The notes under the pieces were generated by a model, which was given only the letters and a program-made list of their open reading frames with translations, made no database searches and was not told the origin of the DNA. A program made the position numbers and the translations under genes. Positions 7,096-15,291 of a stretch of 64,000 nt of DNA are shown in pieces. Location: contig NZ_VOPH01000002.1 of assembly GCF_009765275.1 (NCBI RefSeq), forward strand, positions 248,001 to 312,000, given 5' to 3'. This DNA is from Chachezhania sediminis (GTDB lineage Bacteria > Pseudomonadota > Alphaproteobacteria > Rhodobacterales > Rhodobacteraceae). Each line of letters starts with the position of its first letter. Positions within the stretch are counted from its first letter, which is position 1.

Positions 7096-8985
7096 TTGAC
7101 AACGCCGATTGAAACCTCCGCATCTTCCAAAGATCTGCTCGACCGCGCAATAAAATATGTCAAGACCGGCAACGGACTTGACGACTGGACCACCAAAGTC
7201 GCCGGCTTGGTTCTGCCCACTGGGAACCGCGCCGCCGATGAACGCGTGCGCCAAATCGAGCACATCATCGCCATGCTGCAGGCCTATCATGACCGGCCGG
7301 CGCCGAAACGGCCGCTGTCGATCGCCGTGTTCGGTCCCCCTGGCTCGGGCAAGTCATTTTTCGTGGACCAGATCGCCGGCCATGTGACGGGTTGCAAGCC
7401 GCAGGAAACGGCGAACCTCACGCAGATCGAGCGCCCAGAGGATTTGGCCAAGCTCTTCGCCAAGCATCCCGAGCCGGGGGACGAAACCGCCGAAAAGGCT
7501 GAAGGCACCAATCGAATCACGCCAGTCTACTTCTTCGACGAATTCGATGCCGCGCTAAACGGGGCGCCGCTGGGCTGGCTGCGCTGGTTCCTCGCACCGA
7601 TGCAGGACGCCACGGTTCAGATGGGGGCCAACATCGAAGGGGCCAGCGTCACAAAGCATGTCAAAAGGGCCGTTTTCATCTTCGCCGGTGGCACCGCCGA
7701 AACCATGGACGAGTTCAACCGTCGCGCCCTCCTTGACCCCGACGCCTACCGCGCGCGCAAGGTCCCAGATTTCGTCAGCCGTCTGCGCGGTGTCGTGGAT
7801 ATCGGCGGGGTGAACGAGGACGGCGACGACCGCATTGTGCCCCGCGCGCTGGTTCTGCAACGACTCCTGAAGAACCGGGCCGACCTGCCCGACGACGAAC
7901 GCCTGCAGCAGCTTCTGTCCTACGGCCATTTCGTGCACGGCGTCCGCTCGATGGAAACGCTCCTCGATGCGGATTGGGGCGCAAAGAACGGGCTCTATCT
8001 ACCCAAAGCTATCGAAAGCCGGCACTTCAGCCGCGGCGCGCTCGACGGACAGATCGTCGGCATCTCGGCAGGGCTGGAAAAGGACGACTCCGGTGCGATC
8101 CTGCCCGCGTTGACGCGCCGCCTTCTGGGCAACGGCGCAACGCTGGCTTATGGCGGCGCCTTCGCCCCGTCAGGGACGCTGGAACAGGTGGTGACGGCGG
8201 TGCGCGAGGCGCCGCCGGACCTGGTCTCCGGCCGCAACCAGAAACGCGTGCGCAACTATTTGGGGTATCCCGCCTCTCTCAAGGCTAAAAACGGTATCGT
8301 CACGGCCGACCACGCACTGATCGAGTTCATCACTCTCGAAACCCTCGACCGAGAAGAGCTGCGCGATCTCTGCGCGCCGACCGAAGGGTATTTCGACGCG
8401 ATGCCGAAACCGGGCCACGACTTCGACGACTACAATCCCCACCTCCAACTCGCTTGGGCGATCAGCCTGTTTCGGCTGCGGGTGCGCCTGTTGCAGGATG
8501 TCAGCGCGCTGGTGGTTCTGGGAGGCAAGGACGACGGCCGCAGCTGGGGCCGCGTGGCCGGCATCGCCGAAGAGGTGATGATCGCCCTCGCCCTGGGCAA
8601 ACCCATCTACGTATTGGGTCAGGCCGGCGGCGCGGCGCGCGAGGTCGGGCGGCTTCTGGGCCTCGACCATGCGCCGGTGAACCCGGACAGATGCCTGGCG
8701 CCGGCAGCACGTGGCGCCTTCGACAAGCTGCTGACGCAATACGAGTCGAGCTTCACAATCCCGGGGCTCGAGGACGGTCCACATACCCTCAAGGCCCTGA
8801 GGAAATTCCTGTTCCATCGCGGCGCGACGACCAACGCCTGGCCCTGGAACGGTCTGACGCTGGAGGAGAACCGTATGCTCTTCGACTGCCCGATATCCGG
8901 GCCGAAGGCGGATATCGACGAGGCCGTCAAGCTGATCCTGCAGGGACTGTCCCGCATCGAATGGAAGCCCGTACCCGCAGGATAG
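7096..8985 (+). CDS. AAA+ ATPase with SLOG/LOG-like nucleotide-binding domain
   Basis: 629 residues from TTG 7096, chosen because GAGGTGGG lies just upstream (7086-7093); TTG 7057 would add 13 residues. An ATPase core occupies roughly residues 70-290: Walker A FGPPGSGKS (K86), Walker B VYFFDEFDAA (D148, E149) and a following strand VFIFAGGTAE as a sensor-1 candidate. Residues about 463-530 hold a Rossmann-like segment with VVLGGKDDG, GIAEEVMIALALGKPIYVLG and GGAAREVG, the pattern of SLOG/LOG-type domains that bind or cleave NAD-like or nucleotide ligands. It is divergent from the Nudix gene. I infer a nucleotide-sensing remodelling ATPase for the cassette. The family of the central part (300-460) is not recognised. 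Confidence 0.75.
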   Translation: MTTPIETSASSKDLLDRAIKYVKTGNGLDDWTTKVAGLVLPTGNRAADERVRQIEHIIAMLQAYHDRPAPKRPLSIAVFGPPGSGKSFFVDQIAGHVTGCKPQETANLTQIERPEDLAKLFAKHPEPGDETAEKAEGTNRITPVYFFDEFDAALNGAPLGWLRWFLAPMQDATVQMGANIEGASVTKHVKRAVFIFAGGTAETMDEFNRRALLDPDAYRARKVPDFVSRLRGVVDIGGVNEDGDDRIVPRALVLQRLLKNRADLPDDERLQQLLSYGHFVHGVRSMETLLDADWGAKNGLYLPKAIESRHFSRGALDGQIVGISAGLEKDDSGAILPALTRRLLGNGATLAYGGAFAPSGTLEQVVTAVREAPPDLVSGRNQKRVRNYLGYPASLKAKNGIVTADHALIEFITLETLDREELRDLCAPTEGYFDAMPKPGHDFDDYNPHLQLAWAISLFRLRVRLLQDVSALVVLGGKDDGRSWGRVAGIAEEVMIALALGKPIYVLGQAGGAAREVGRLLGLDHAPVNPDRCLAPAARGAFDKLLTQYESSFTIPGLEDGPHTLKALRKFLFHRGATTNAWPWNGLTLEENRMLFDCPISGPKADIDEAVKLILQGLSRIEWKPVPAG

Positions 8986-8995
8986 GAGACATAGC

Positions 8996-9289
8996 GTGCC
9001 GAACTGGCCCGTTGCCACGCTCAGCCGGACAACGTCCAGCACAGTCCGCGTTCGGGCGCCCTGCTTCGCTGTGATAGGCGGCGGCGTGCCTTCGGCGCGG
9101 CGCGGGCGAAGGCCTCGTAAGGCACTGTCAGATGAACGGGCAGGTGATCGAACGGAGCGGCTTGCGGCACCGCTGCGGCCGACTCGCTCTGGTGAGACGG
9201 TCTGCCCGGTAGAGACGGCCCATTGCCGCCGGTCATCAGTTCGCCCATGTGGCAGCGTGGCTTCCCCGAAGCGGCCGTTCACGGCTTAG
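8996..9289 (+). CDS. Doubtful ORF or 5' remnant of a lost gene
   Basis: A GTG at 8996 has GGAG upstream immediately after the stop of the ATPase gene, which is how a further operon member would begin. The 97-residue product (starting VPNWPVATLS) soon becomes Arg/Ser/Pro-rich with no recognisable fold, as if the gene had been cut by recombination. It may be a translated remnant or not a gene at all. An antisense frame at 9021-9248 is no better supported. Confidence 0.2.
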   Translation: MPNWPVATLSRTTSSTVRVRAPCFAVIGGGVPSARRGRRPRKALSDERAGDRTERLAAPLRPTRSGETVCPVETAHCRRSSVRPCGSVASPKRPFTA

Positions 9290-9491
9290 CGCAGCAAAAA
9301 TTTGGAACAAACATCACCGGTGACCACCTCAGCCAGAACATCAAACACGCTCAAGTGCAGCATCATACATTTCATTTGAGAAACCGAAAAACACATGCTT
9401 TCTGTCTTAACCTGTCTTAACGGCGTTGTTATTTTCGACTAGGAAAGGCAAGGTGCGATGATTAGGACGAGAACGCCTGCAAGGGGTCAAG
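9290..9491 (+). promoter_or_regulatory. AT-richer upstream region of the SIR2 operon with tandem CTGTCTTAAC repeat
   Basis: This stretch is visibly less GC-rich than its surroundings. It holds two perfect head-to-tail copies of CTGTCTTAAC at 9402-9411 and 9412-9421, 71 bases before the SIR2 start, a position suited to an operator or activator site. A TTGAGA at 9376-9381 is a possible -35 element, but no clear -10 was found. The true promoter is undetermined. Confidence 0.35.
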
Positions 9492-10694
9492 ATGCATAAA
9501 CATGATCCAGCTCGTCAAATCAGCTTTGTCCAACAAGCCCTTTCGCAAAACCGAAAGCCGATCGGATTCTTCCTTGGTGCTGGTTGCCCCCTGTCGATCC
9601 GCGTCAACCACCGGGAGGAGAATGGGAAAGCCGTTACCGACCCACTGATCTGGGATGTATCCGGATTGACGAAGGTTATTGCTCAGACCCTTTCGAGTGG
9701 CGACCCGGAAAATCCCACAAGCTGGGACAAAATCGTCCAGATCGTCAAAGAAGATGGTGGTGACAGTGGTAATATTGAGCTGCTGCTCAGCCGCATTCGC
9801 GTTTTCGCGAGCGTTGCCGGCAGCGGGAATGTGCGCGGCCTTACACAGGCCGAACTTACAGAGCTTGACACTAAAGTCTGCAATGTCATCTCGCGAGAGG
9901 TAACTCGCTCGCTGCCGACCAAGGACACCCCTTACCACAATCTCGCGATTTGGAGCCGCTCGATCCGCCGCGAGCGTCCAGTGCATCTTTTTACTACCAA
10001 CTACGACCTACTGATGGAGCAGGCGCTCGAGGAGAGTTCTGCGCCCTATTTCGACGGCTTCATCGGTGCGCGAAAGGCATTCTTCGATTTGGGTGCGGTC
10101 GAGGATGAGGGCCTGTTGCCTCCGCGGTGGACCCGGCTCTGGAAGATTCATGGCTCGCTAAACTGGCGGCTCGAAAATGAAACCGACGTTGTTCGAACCC
10201 ATGAAAAGAACGACAAGCAGAGTTATCTGATCTACCCGTCGCACCTGAAATATGACCAGAGCCGCAAGATGCCCTATCTAGCGATGCTCGACCGCCTGAA
10301 AGCTTTCCTGCTCGCTCCATCTTCGCTGCTGTTCATTTGCGGCTATTCCTTCGCTGATGAGCATATCAACGACGTGATCTGCCGCAGCCTTGAAGCCAAT
10401 CCGACTGCGCACGTTTTTGCCTGTGTTTTCGGCGAACTTGAAGCAAGTTCCTATAAGCTCGCCCGGCAGTGCGCCATGTCGACCCCTAATCTCAGTCTGC
10501 TGGGTTTCGACAAAGCTATCATCGGGCGCACATTGGGCAGTTGGACTGCCGACGGTTCAGATGATCTCTTGCTGCCGCCCACCATTCTCGTGAGAGATGG
10601 CGAGAATGTTGCCTTGCGGCTCGGAGATTTTGCAGCACTCGGCACGTTGTTGCGTGGCCTCTCAGGTGACGGAATGAGCGATGTTGCGGCCTGA
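9492..10694 (+). CDS. SIR2-family NAD-dependent defence protein
   Basis: 400 residues with the SIR2 signature: GFFLGAGCPLS near residue 30 (NAD-binding Gly-Ala-Gly loop), HLFTTNYDLLME with N170 and D172, and the catalytic His in WKIHGSLNW (H220). A later FICGYSFADEHIN completes the fold. Proteins of this kind in SIR2-HerA systems degrade NAD+ on phage infection as part of an assembly with the HerA ATPase; the activity here is inferred from family and context. The ATG at 9492 is preceded by AAGGGG. The end overlaps the HerA start by 14 bases, so the two proteins are probably made in fixed ratio. Confidence 0.88.
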   Translation: MHKHDPARQISFVQQALSQNRKPIGFFLGAGCPLSIRVNHREENGKAVTDPLIWDVSGLTKVIAQTLSSGDPENPTSWDKIVQIVKEDGGDSGNIELLLSRIRVFASVAGSGNVRGLTQAELTELDTKVCNVISREVTRSLPTKDTPYHNLAIWSRSIRRERPVHLFTTNYDLLMEQALEESSAPYFDGFIGARKAFFDLGAVEDEGLLPPRWTRLWKIHGSLNWRLENETDVVRTHEKNDKQSYLIYPSHLKYDQSRKMPYLAMLDRLKAFLLAPSSLLFICGYSFADEHINDVICRSLEANPTAHVFACVFGELEASSYKLARQCAMSTPNLSLLGFDKAIIGRTLGSWTADGSDDLLLPPTILVRDGENVALRLGDFAALGTLLRGLSGDGMSDVAA

Positions 10695-12585
10695 TCTCGT
10701 CGATCGGGCGACCGTCATCGGAACGGTTCAAGACGTCAGCGGCACGTCGGTCAGCGTGACCTTGACCTCGGACCGCTTCTCAGGCTTGAGCTTTGTCCAC
10801 GGCCAGGGTCACAAGATCGGCCAGATCGGCAGTTTCGTCAAAATCCCGATCGGCTATGTCGATCTCTACGGGATCGTCTCGCAGGTAGGCGCCAGTGCGG
10901 TGCCGGAAAAGGTGGCGATCGCCATGCCCAATGGGCTGCGTTGGATGACGGTCCAGCTGATCGGCGAAGGTTATCGGACTGGTAGATTTCAACGCGGAAT
11001 TTCGCAATATCCCACTTTCGAGGATGAAGTTCATCTTGTTTCCGAGGCCGACCTCCAGGCCATCTATGGACGATCGAACAAGCAAAACCATCTGGTCCGT
11101 GTCGGCCATGTGGCGGGAAGTGAATCGATCGACGCGCTCGTCGACGTTAACAAGCTCGTCACCCGCCACAGCGCTGTGGTCGGAACGACCGGCTCGGGCA
11201 AGTCGACAACAGTGGCCGGACTGCTCAACGTCCTGTCGGATGAAAGCCGATTCCCTTCCGCGCGGATCGTCGTCCTCGACCTTCACGGGGAATATGCCAA
11301 GGCGCTTGGCGACCGCGCGAACATCTTTAAGATCAGCCCGGATGCCCGCAACCTTAACGAGCACCGGCTGTGCATACCGTTCTGGGCGCTGAGCTTCGAT
11401 GAGCTCATGCGGGTGACTTTCGGAAGCCTTCCGCCCGACGGAAAAGCACGCAACATCATCCTCGAGCAGATCCTCGAGGCCAAGATCGCAAGCCTTTCAG
11501 CGCAACCGATCGCCGGTGTCGACCCTGCCAGCATAACCGCCGATAGCCCTGTGCCTTTCTCGCTCAACAAGCTCTGGTATGACCTCTATTGCCGCGAGTT
11601 CGGAACCTATTTCAGTGGCGGCGGCGCAAACCCGTTAGATCAGGCGACCTGGGCCTATGAGCTCGATCCTACGGGCAAGAAGATGGTGGGGGATGCGCAT
11701 GCAGCGGTTCCACCGCGCTTTCGCAAGGTCAAGAATGTCGGCTCTGATCCGGAGAAGATCAATTGGCTCCCGGACGTCCTCAACATTCGGGGGCCGCTTG
11801 AGGCGCTCGGCGCCCGGCTTCGCGTCGCGCGCTACGACTTCCTGCTGAAGGCCGGCGACTGGCACCCAGATCTCGATGGTACGACGACCAAGACACTCGC
11901 CGATCTGGTCGAACACTGGCTCGGCAGTAACAAGCCGATCACGATCCTCGATCTGTCGGGCATTCCCTCAACGGTAACTAACGACATCATCGGCAACATC
12001 TTGCGCGTCCTTTACGATGGTCTTTTCTGGGCGCGCAACCTCTCGGAGGGCGGGCGCGAACGCCCGCTGCTCGTAGTGATGGAAGAAGCGCACAGCTATC
12101 TTGGCGACAATGGAAGCAGCGCCGCCTCGATCGCGACCCAACGCATCGTCAAGGAAGGGCGCAAATATGGGATCGGGGCAATGATCGTCAGCCAGCGCCC
12201 GGCCGAGATCAATGCGACGATCCTGTCTCAATGCGGGACCTTTTTTGCCATGCGGTTGAGCAATGCCACCGACCGCTCACATGTGACCAGTGCTCTCTCT
12301 GACAATCTCGAAGGTTTGACGAGCATGTTGCCTGTGCTGCGCACCGGCGAGGCTATCATCCTCGGTGAAGCGGTAAGCCTCCCGATGCGGACAATGATCC
12401 AGGCGCCGCCTCGCGATCGTCGCCCCGACAGCCAGGATCCACTGATCTGTGACGAAGCTGCGCCCGAGGATTCGATGACACCGGGCGGTTGGAACCTGCA
12501 AACGCACTTTGCCGCAGACTATCGCTATTTTGTAGAGACCTGGCTCCAGCAGAACCCACTCACCACCCTGCCTGAGAAGGAATAA
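10681..12585 (+). CDS. herA: HerA-type hexameric ATPase of SIR2-HerA system
   Basis: 634 residues. A beta-rich HAS-barrel-like N-terminus (about 1-150) precedes a RecA-type motor with Walker A VGTTGSGKSTT (about residues 166-176), a following VVLDLHGEYA strand, Walker B LLVVMEEAHSYL (about 462-473) and a SQRPAEI sensor region. HerA proteins form hexamers that move DNA or act as scaffolds; in SIR2-HerA antiphage systems they assemble with the SIR2 partner. The gene starts inside the SIR2 gene and ends five bases before the KTSC gene, so this is one operon. The pairing and order match known SIR2-HerA loci. Confidence 0.88.
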   Translation: MLRPDLVDRATVIGTVQDVSGTSVSVTLTSDRFSGLSFVHGQGHKIGQIGSFVKIPIGYVDLYGIVSQVGASAVPEKVAIAMPNGLRWMTVQLIGEGYRTGRFQRGISQYPTFEDEVHLVSEADLQAIYGRSNKQNHLVRVGHVAGSESIDALVDVNKLVTRHSAVVGTTGSGKSTTVAGLLNVLSDESRFPSARIVVLDLHGEYAKALGDRANIFKISPDARNLNEHRLCIPFWALSFDELMRVTFGSLPPDGKARNIILEQILEAKIASLSAQPIAGVDPASITADSPVPFSLNKLWYDLYCREFGTYFSGGGANPLDQATWAYELDPTGKKMVGDAHAAVPPRFRKVKNVGSDPEKINWLPDVLNIRGPLEALGARLRVARYDFLLKAGDWHPDLDGTTTKTLADLVEHWLGSNKPITILDLSGIPSTVTNDIIGNILRVLYDGLFWARNLSEGGRERPLLVVMEEAHSYLGDNGSSAASIATQRIVKEGRKYGIGAMIVSQRPAEINATILSQCGTFFAMRLSNATDRSHVTSALSDNLEGLTSMLPVLRTGEAIILGEAVSLPMRTMIQAPPRDRRPDSQDPLICDEAAPEDSMTPGGWNLQTHFAADYRYFVETWLQQNPLTTLPEKE

Positions 12586-12589
12586 CTAT

Positions 12590-12808
12590 ATGGCCTGGCA
12601 AGATTTCGCCCCCTTCACCTCGTCGAACGTCGCTGCAATCCGCTACGACGAAGATCAGCTACTGCTTGAGGTCGAGTTTCTCAACAACACCCGTTATCAC
12701 TATTATGAGGTGCCTCCGCATATTGCCCTAGCTTTTGATCAGGCCGGATCGAAGGGGACTTTCCTCGCGTCGACCATCAAGGGTCACTATCGCTACAGCC
12801 GGGTCTGA
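12590..12808 (+). CDS. KTSC-domain small protein
   Basis: 72 residues covering one KTSC domain: FTSSNVAAIRYD, then a strand pair (LLLEVEFLNNTRYHYYEVP), a helix ALAFDQAGSKGTFLAS and the closing IKGHYRYSRV. The domain is small, often linked to nucleic acid enzymes, and lacks catalytic residues; its exact role is unclear. It sits five bases after herA and one base before the nuclease gene. This placement suggests a dedicated subunit or cofactor of the SIR2-HerA module. Confidence 0.8.
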   Translation: MAWQDFAPFTSSNVAAIRYDEDQLLLEVEFLNNTRYHYYEVPPHIALAFDQAGSKGTFLASTIKGHYRYSRV

Positions 12809-12809
12809 T

Positions 12810-13847
12810 ATGCCACTTGTCGGCCTCGATCAAAAAAATTCTCGCGTTCAGTTTGGTGCCTTCGAAGTCGAAAACAAGATCTTGTTCGAGTTCTTCAACA
12901 AGGTTCCGTCAGCCGACCGAGACGAGCAGCTTCACAAAGCTCTATACATCGGCGTCCTGGCGCTAATGGAGGACCGGCTCTCGAGCTTCCTTTCGAAAAC
13001 CGCCAACGAGCTCGGCACCGAGCTCGAAAGTCTGAAGCTCATCTTCGACATGAAGAAGGAGCTTTTCTATCGCTCAGCAGTCAAAGGCGTGCTCGCTGAA
13101 ACTGAAATCGCCGACTTCCTGTCCGAGTTTTTCGGTCGCCAGAAGATCGCTGACCGGATCGAGCTTACTGGCGATCGTGCCGGTGCGATCCGTCGGAATA
13201 AGACCGGCGACATCGTCTGCCATCTGGCCGGTGATAGCGGTAAACGAATCGCGATCGAGTGCAAGTTCGACAAGAGCATTCGCCTTGGTGACATCCAGAC
13301 CAAGGATATCTTTACGAAGAAAGCGGACACAGCTTGGAGCCAACTCCTCGAAGCGCAGGCGAACCGCGACAGCCAGGTTGGGATCATTGTGTTCGACGCC
13401 TCGCTTGTCGACAATAGCATCCTGGTTGTGGTGCAGGATCTGAAATTCCTGCCCGGTATTGGTCTGATCGCGATCATCGATTCCCAAAAGGGTGATTATC
13501 GCAACCTCGCGATCGCCTACATGCTCGCACGCGACATCGCCCTCAACGCAAAGACGATCGAGCTCGACACAGATGTCCTCAAGATCATCGTTAATCGGCT
13601 GATCAAAGATGCGCGCGACATGGCGTTGGTGAAGCACCTTGTTACTGCCAACATCGACAATATGAAGCAGATCCTCGCACAAATCGAGAAGGGCATCCTC
13701 CTCGCCGAATTCAATCAGCGCTACCTCATCAAGTTTCTCGCCGAGGGGACACTCACTAAGGAAGATATGCTGGCGTTCTATGCGGGCGAAGAGGTTAAGG
13801 AACACTTCCGCTTAATCGAACGGGAAATTGGAGATCTTTGCTCTTGA
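12810..13847 (+). CDS. PD-(D/E)XK-like nuclease of the SIR2-HerA operon
   Basis: 345 residues. ATG 12810 is chosen because it falls right after the KTSC stop (12806-12808); a longer frame from 12735 only runs through the KTSC gene. The N-terminal 120 residues are helical and coiled-coil-like. Then KTGDIVCHL (D134) and RIAIECKFDKS (E150, K152) form a D...ExK active site as in restriction-type nucleases, followed by a strand VGIIVFDASL. The C-terminal third is helical. It is the last gene of the SIR2-HerA operon. I infer a DNA-cutting or DNA-binding component; SIR2-HerA systems as usually described have two genes, so this is an extension. The exact family was not recognised. Confidence 0.72.
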   Translation: MPLVGLDQKNSRVQFGAFEVENKILFEFFNKVPSADRDEQLHKALYIGVLALMEDRLSSFLSKTANELGTELESLKLIFDMKKELFYRSAVKGVLAETEIADFLSEFFGRQKIADRIELTGDRAGAIRRNKTGDIVCHLAGDSGKRIAIECKFDKSIRLGDIQTKDIFTKKADTAWSQLLEAQANRDSQVGIIVFDASLVDNSILVVVQDLKFLPGIGLIAIIDSQKGDYRNLAIAYMLARDIALNAKTIELDTDVLKIIVNRLIKDARDMALVKHLVTANIDNMKQILAQIEKGILLAEFNQRYLIKFLAEGTLTKEDMLAFYAGEEVKEHFRLIEREIGDLCS

Positions 13848-14323
13848 TCTGGAGAGCTCCCCTAGTCGCAATGCCCTCCTTGCGGGATCCGCTTTGGTGG
13901 CAGGTCACTCTCATGGCGGTGAGTTAACGCGCCACGGTTGCACTAGCCAGATGCTGCGATCGCGCTGCCGCACATACATCGAGCCGCTCTCGGCCCTTCG
14001 AGTCGACAAGGCAGGTGTCGGTTCTGATACGTCACTGAATGTCCTGTGTGGATGGCTCCCGCATAGCAAGGCGTAAATGAGACTGCGTGTACCTTTTCAG
14101 AAGAGGTCTTGTGTCCGGCCTGTTTGCGCGGTTCACGCCGCTGGCCCTCCCTCTCGTGCATGTAAACATGCACTGCCGGGCAGTGGATGGGATCCGCAGA
14201 TCAGGTTCCTATCTGCTTTGCGGGCAATGTCGCCCGGGTCATTCGGCGGAGCGTCCTGATCGTCGCGGCTGAAGGGTACACCATCACATCGTTGGTCTTG
14301 CTATCTCGTGGGCGCGTGCCGGC
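13848..14323. other. Non-coding stretch between SIR2-HerA operon and IS110 transposase
   Basis: No supported gene. A perfect 8-bp-arm inverted repeat, GTGCATGT/ACATGCAC, lies at 14156-14173 with a two-base centre. Part of this stretch must be the 3' non-coding flank of the IS110 element, but its end could not be fixed because such elements often lack clear terminal inverted repeats. Confidence 0.5.
14156..14173. repeat. Perfect inverted repeat GTGCATGT-AA-ACATGCAC
   Basis: Eight-base arms around AA, in non-coding DNA about 150 bases beyond the transposase stop. It could be a protein-binding site or belong to the end of the IS element. Function unknown. Confidence 0.6.
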
Positions 14324-15291
14324 TTAAGCGGCGTGCGGCTTGTAGGGCTCGTTCCTGGTCAGGACTGCCCACATGATCCGCGCCGTCTTGTTCGCCATGG
14401 CGACCGTCGCGAGCCGGGCCGGCTTTCTATGCAGCAGCTTCGTCAGCCAGGGGTCGGCGCGCTCGGGATAATTGGCGACCTGCCGCACGCGCGATGTCAT
14501 TCCGACCACGATGAGCTGGCGCAGATACCGATCGCCCATCTTGGTGATCCTTCCCAATCGCTCCTTACCGCCGCTGGAATGGTTGCGCGGTGTCAGCCCC
14601 AGCCATGCCGCGAACTCCCGCCCGCTCTTGAACTGGTGTCCCGACCCGATCGTGGCTGCCACGGCCGAGGCCGTTACCGGCCCCACGCCGGGAATGGTTT
14701 GCAGGAGTTGGGCCTGGCGGCTGAGACGGGCCTGAATGCGCATCGTGATCTCGTACCAGCCAAGGCGGTTGTGCAGATCGACCAGCTGACGGCTGAGGAC
14801 CCGCAGGACGTCCTGGGCGAGCTCGGGCAGTCCGGACTGCTTGCCCTCGATGATCCCCTTCGCAAAGTCGATGGCCCGCGCCACGCCCCGAGCGATGGTG
14901 ATGCCGAACTCCGCCGCAAGGCTCCGCACCATGTTGATCAGCTGGGTGCGCTGGCGAACCACGAAATCACGTGCGCGGTGCAGGGACAAAAGCGCCTGCT
15001 GGTCCTCGGACTTGATCTCGACGAACCGCATCGTGGGCCGCGTCACTGCTTCGCAGATCGCTTCGGCGGCATCAACCGGACTGTGTGGCCCAGCTTCGAA
15101 AGCTCCCGCGCCCAGTGGTGGCTCGATGCGCAGGCCTCGATGCCGATGAGGCAGGGGGACAGTCGCTCGAAGAACGACAGCACCTGCGCCCGACGCAAAG
15201 GTCGGTTGAAGGCCACTTCGCCGCCTTCCGTCACGCCATGGACGTGGAAGATGGTCTTGGCCAGATCGAGGCCGACAGTGGTAACCTGCAT
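14324..15291 (-). pseudogene. IS110-family transposase, internal deletion and frameshift
   Basis: Read from ATG 15291 (GAGGAGCC upstream), the product begins with the DEDD nuclease signature GLDLAKTIFHVHG and has IGIEACASSHHWAREL, but the frame ends at TGA 15043-15045 just after RLMPP. A second frame picks up at about 15065 with DAAEAICEAVTRPTM and continues through the C-terminal domain (IPGVGPVTASAVAATIG, WLGLTPRNHSSGGKERLG) to 14324. Relatives have about 16 residues between MPP and DAEAICEAV, including the KNDAADA-type catalytic Asp. These are missing here, probably lost between short GCCGCC repeats. The protein cannot be made intact and would lack an active-site residue. Confidence 0.88.

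Noticed and set aside
8170-9282. 370-codon minus-strand frame after the ATPase
   Set aside because: Mostly antisense to the ATPase gene, and the remaining part has no recognisable domain.
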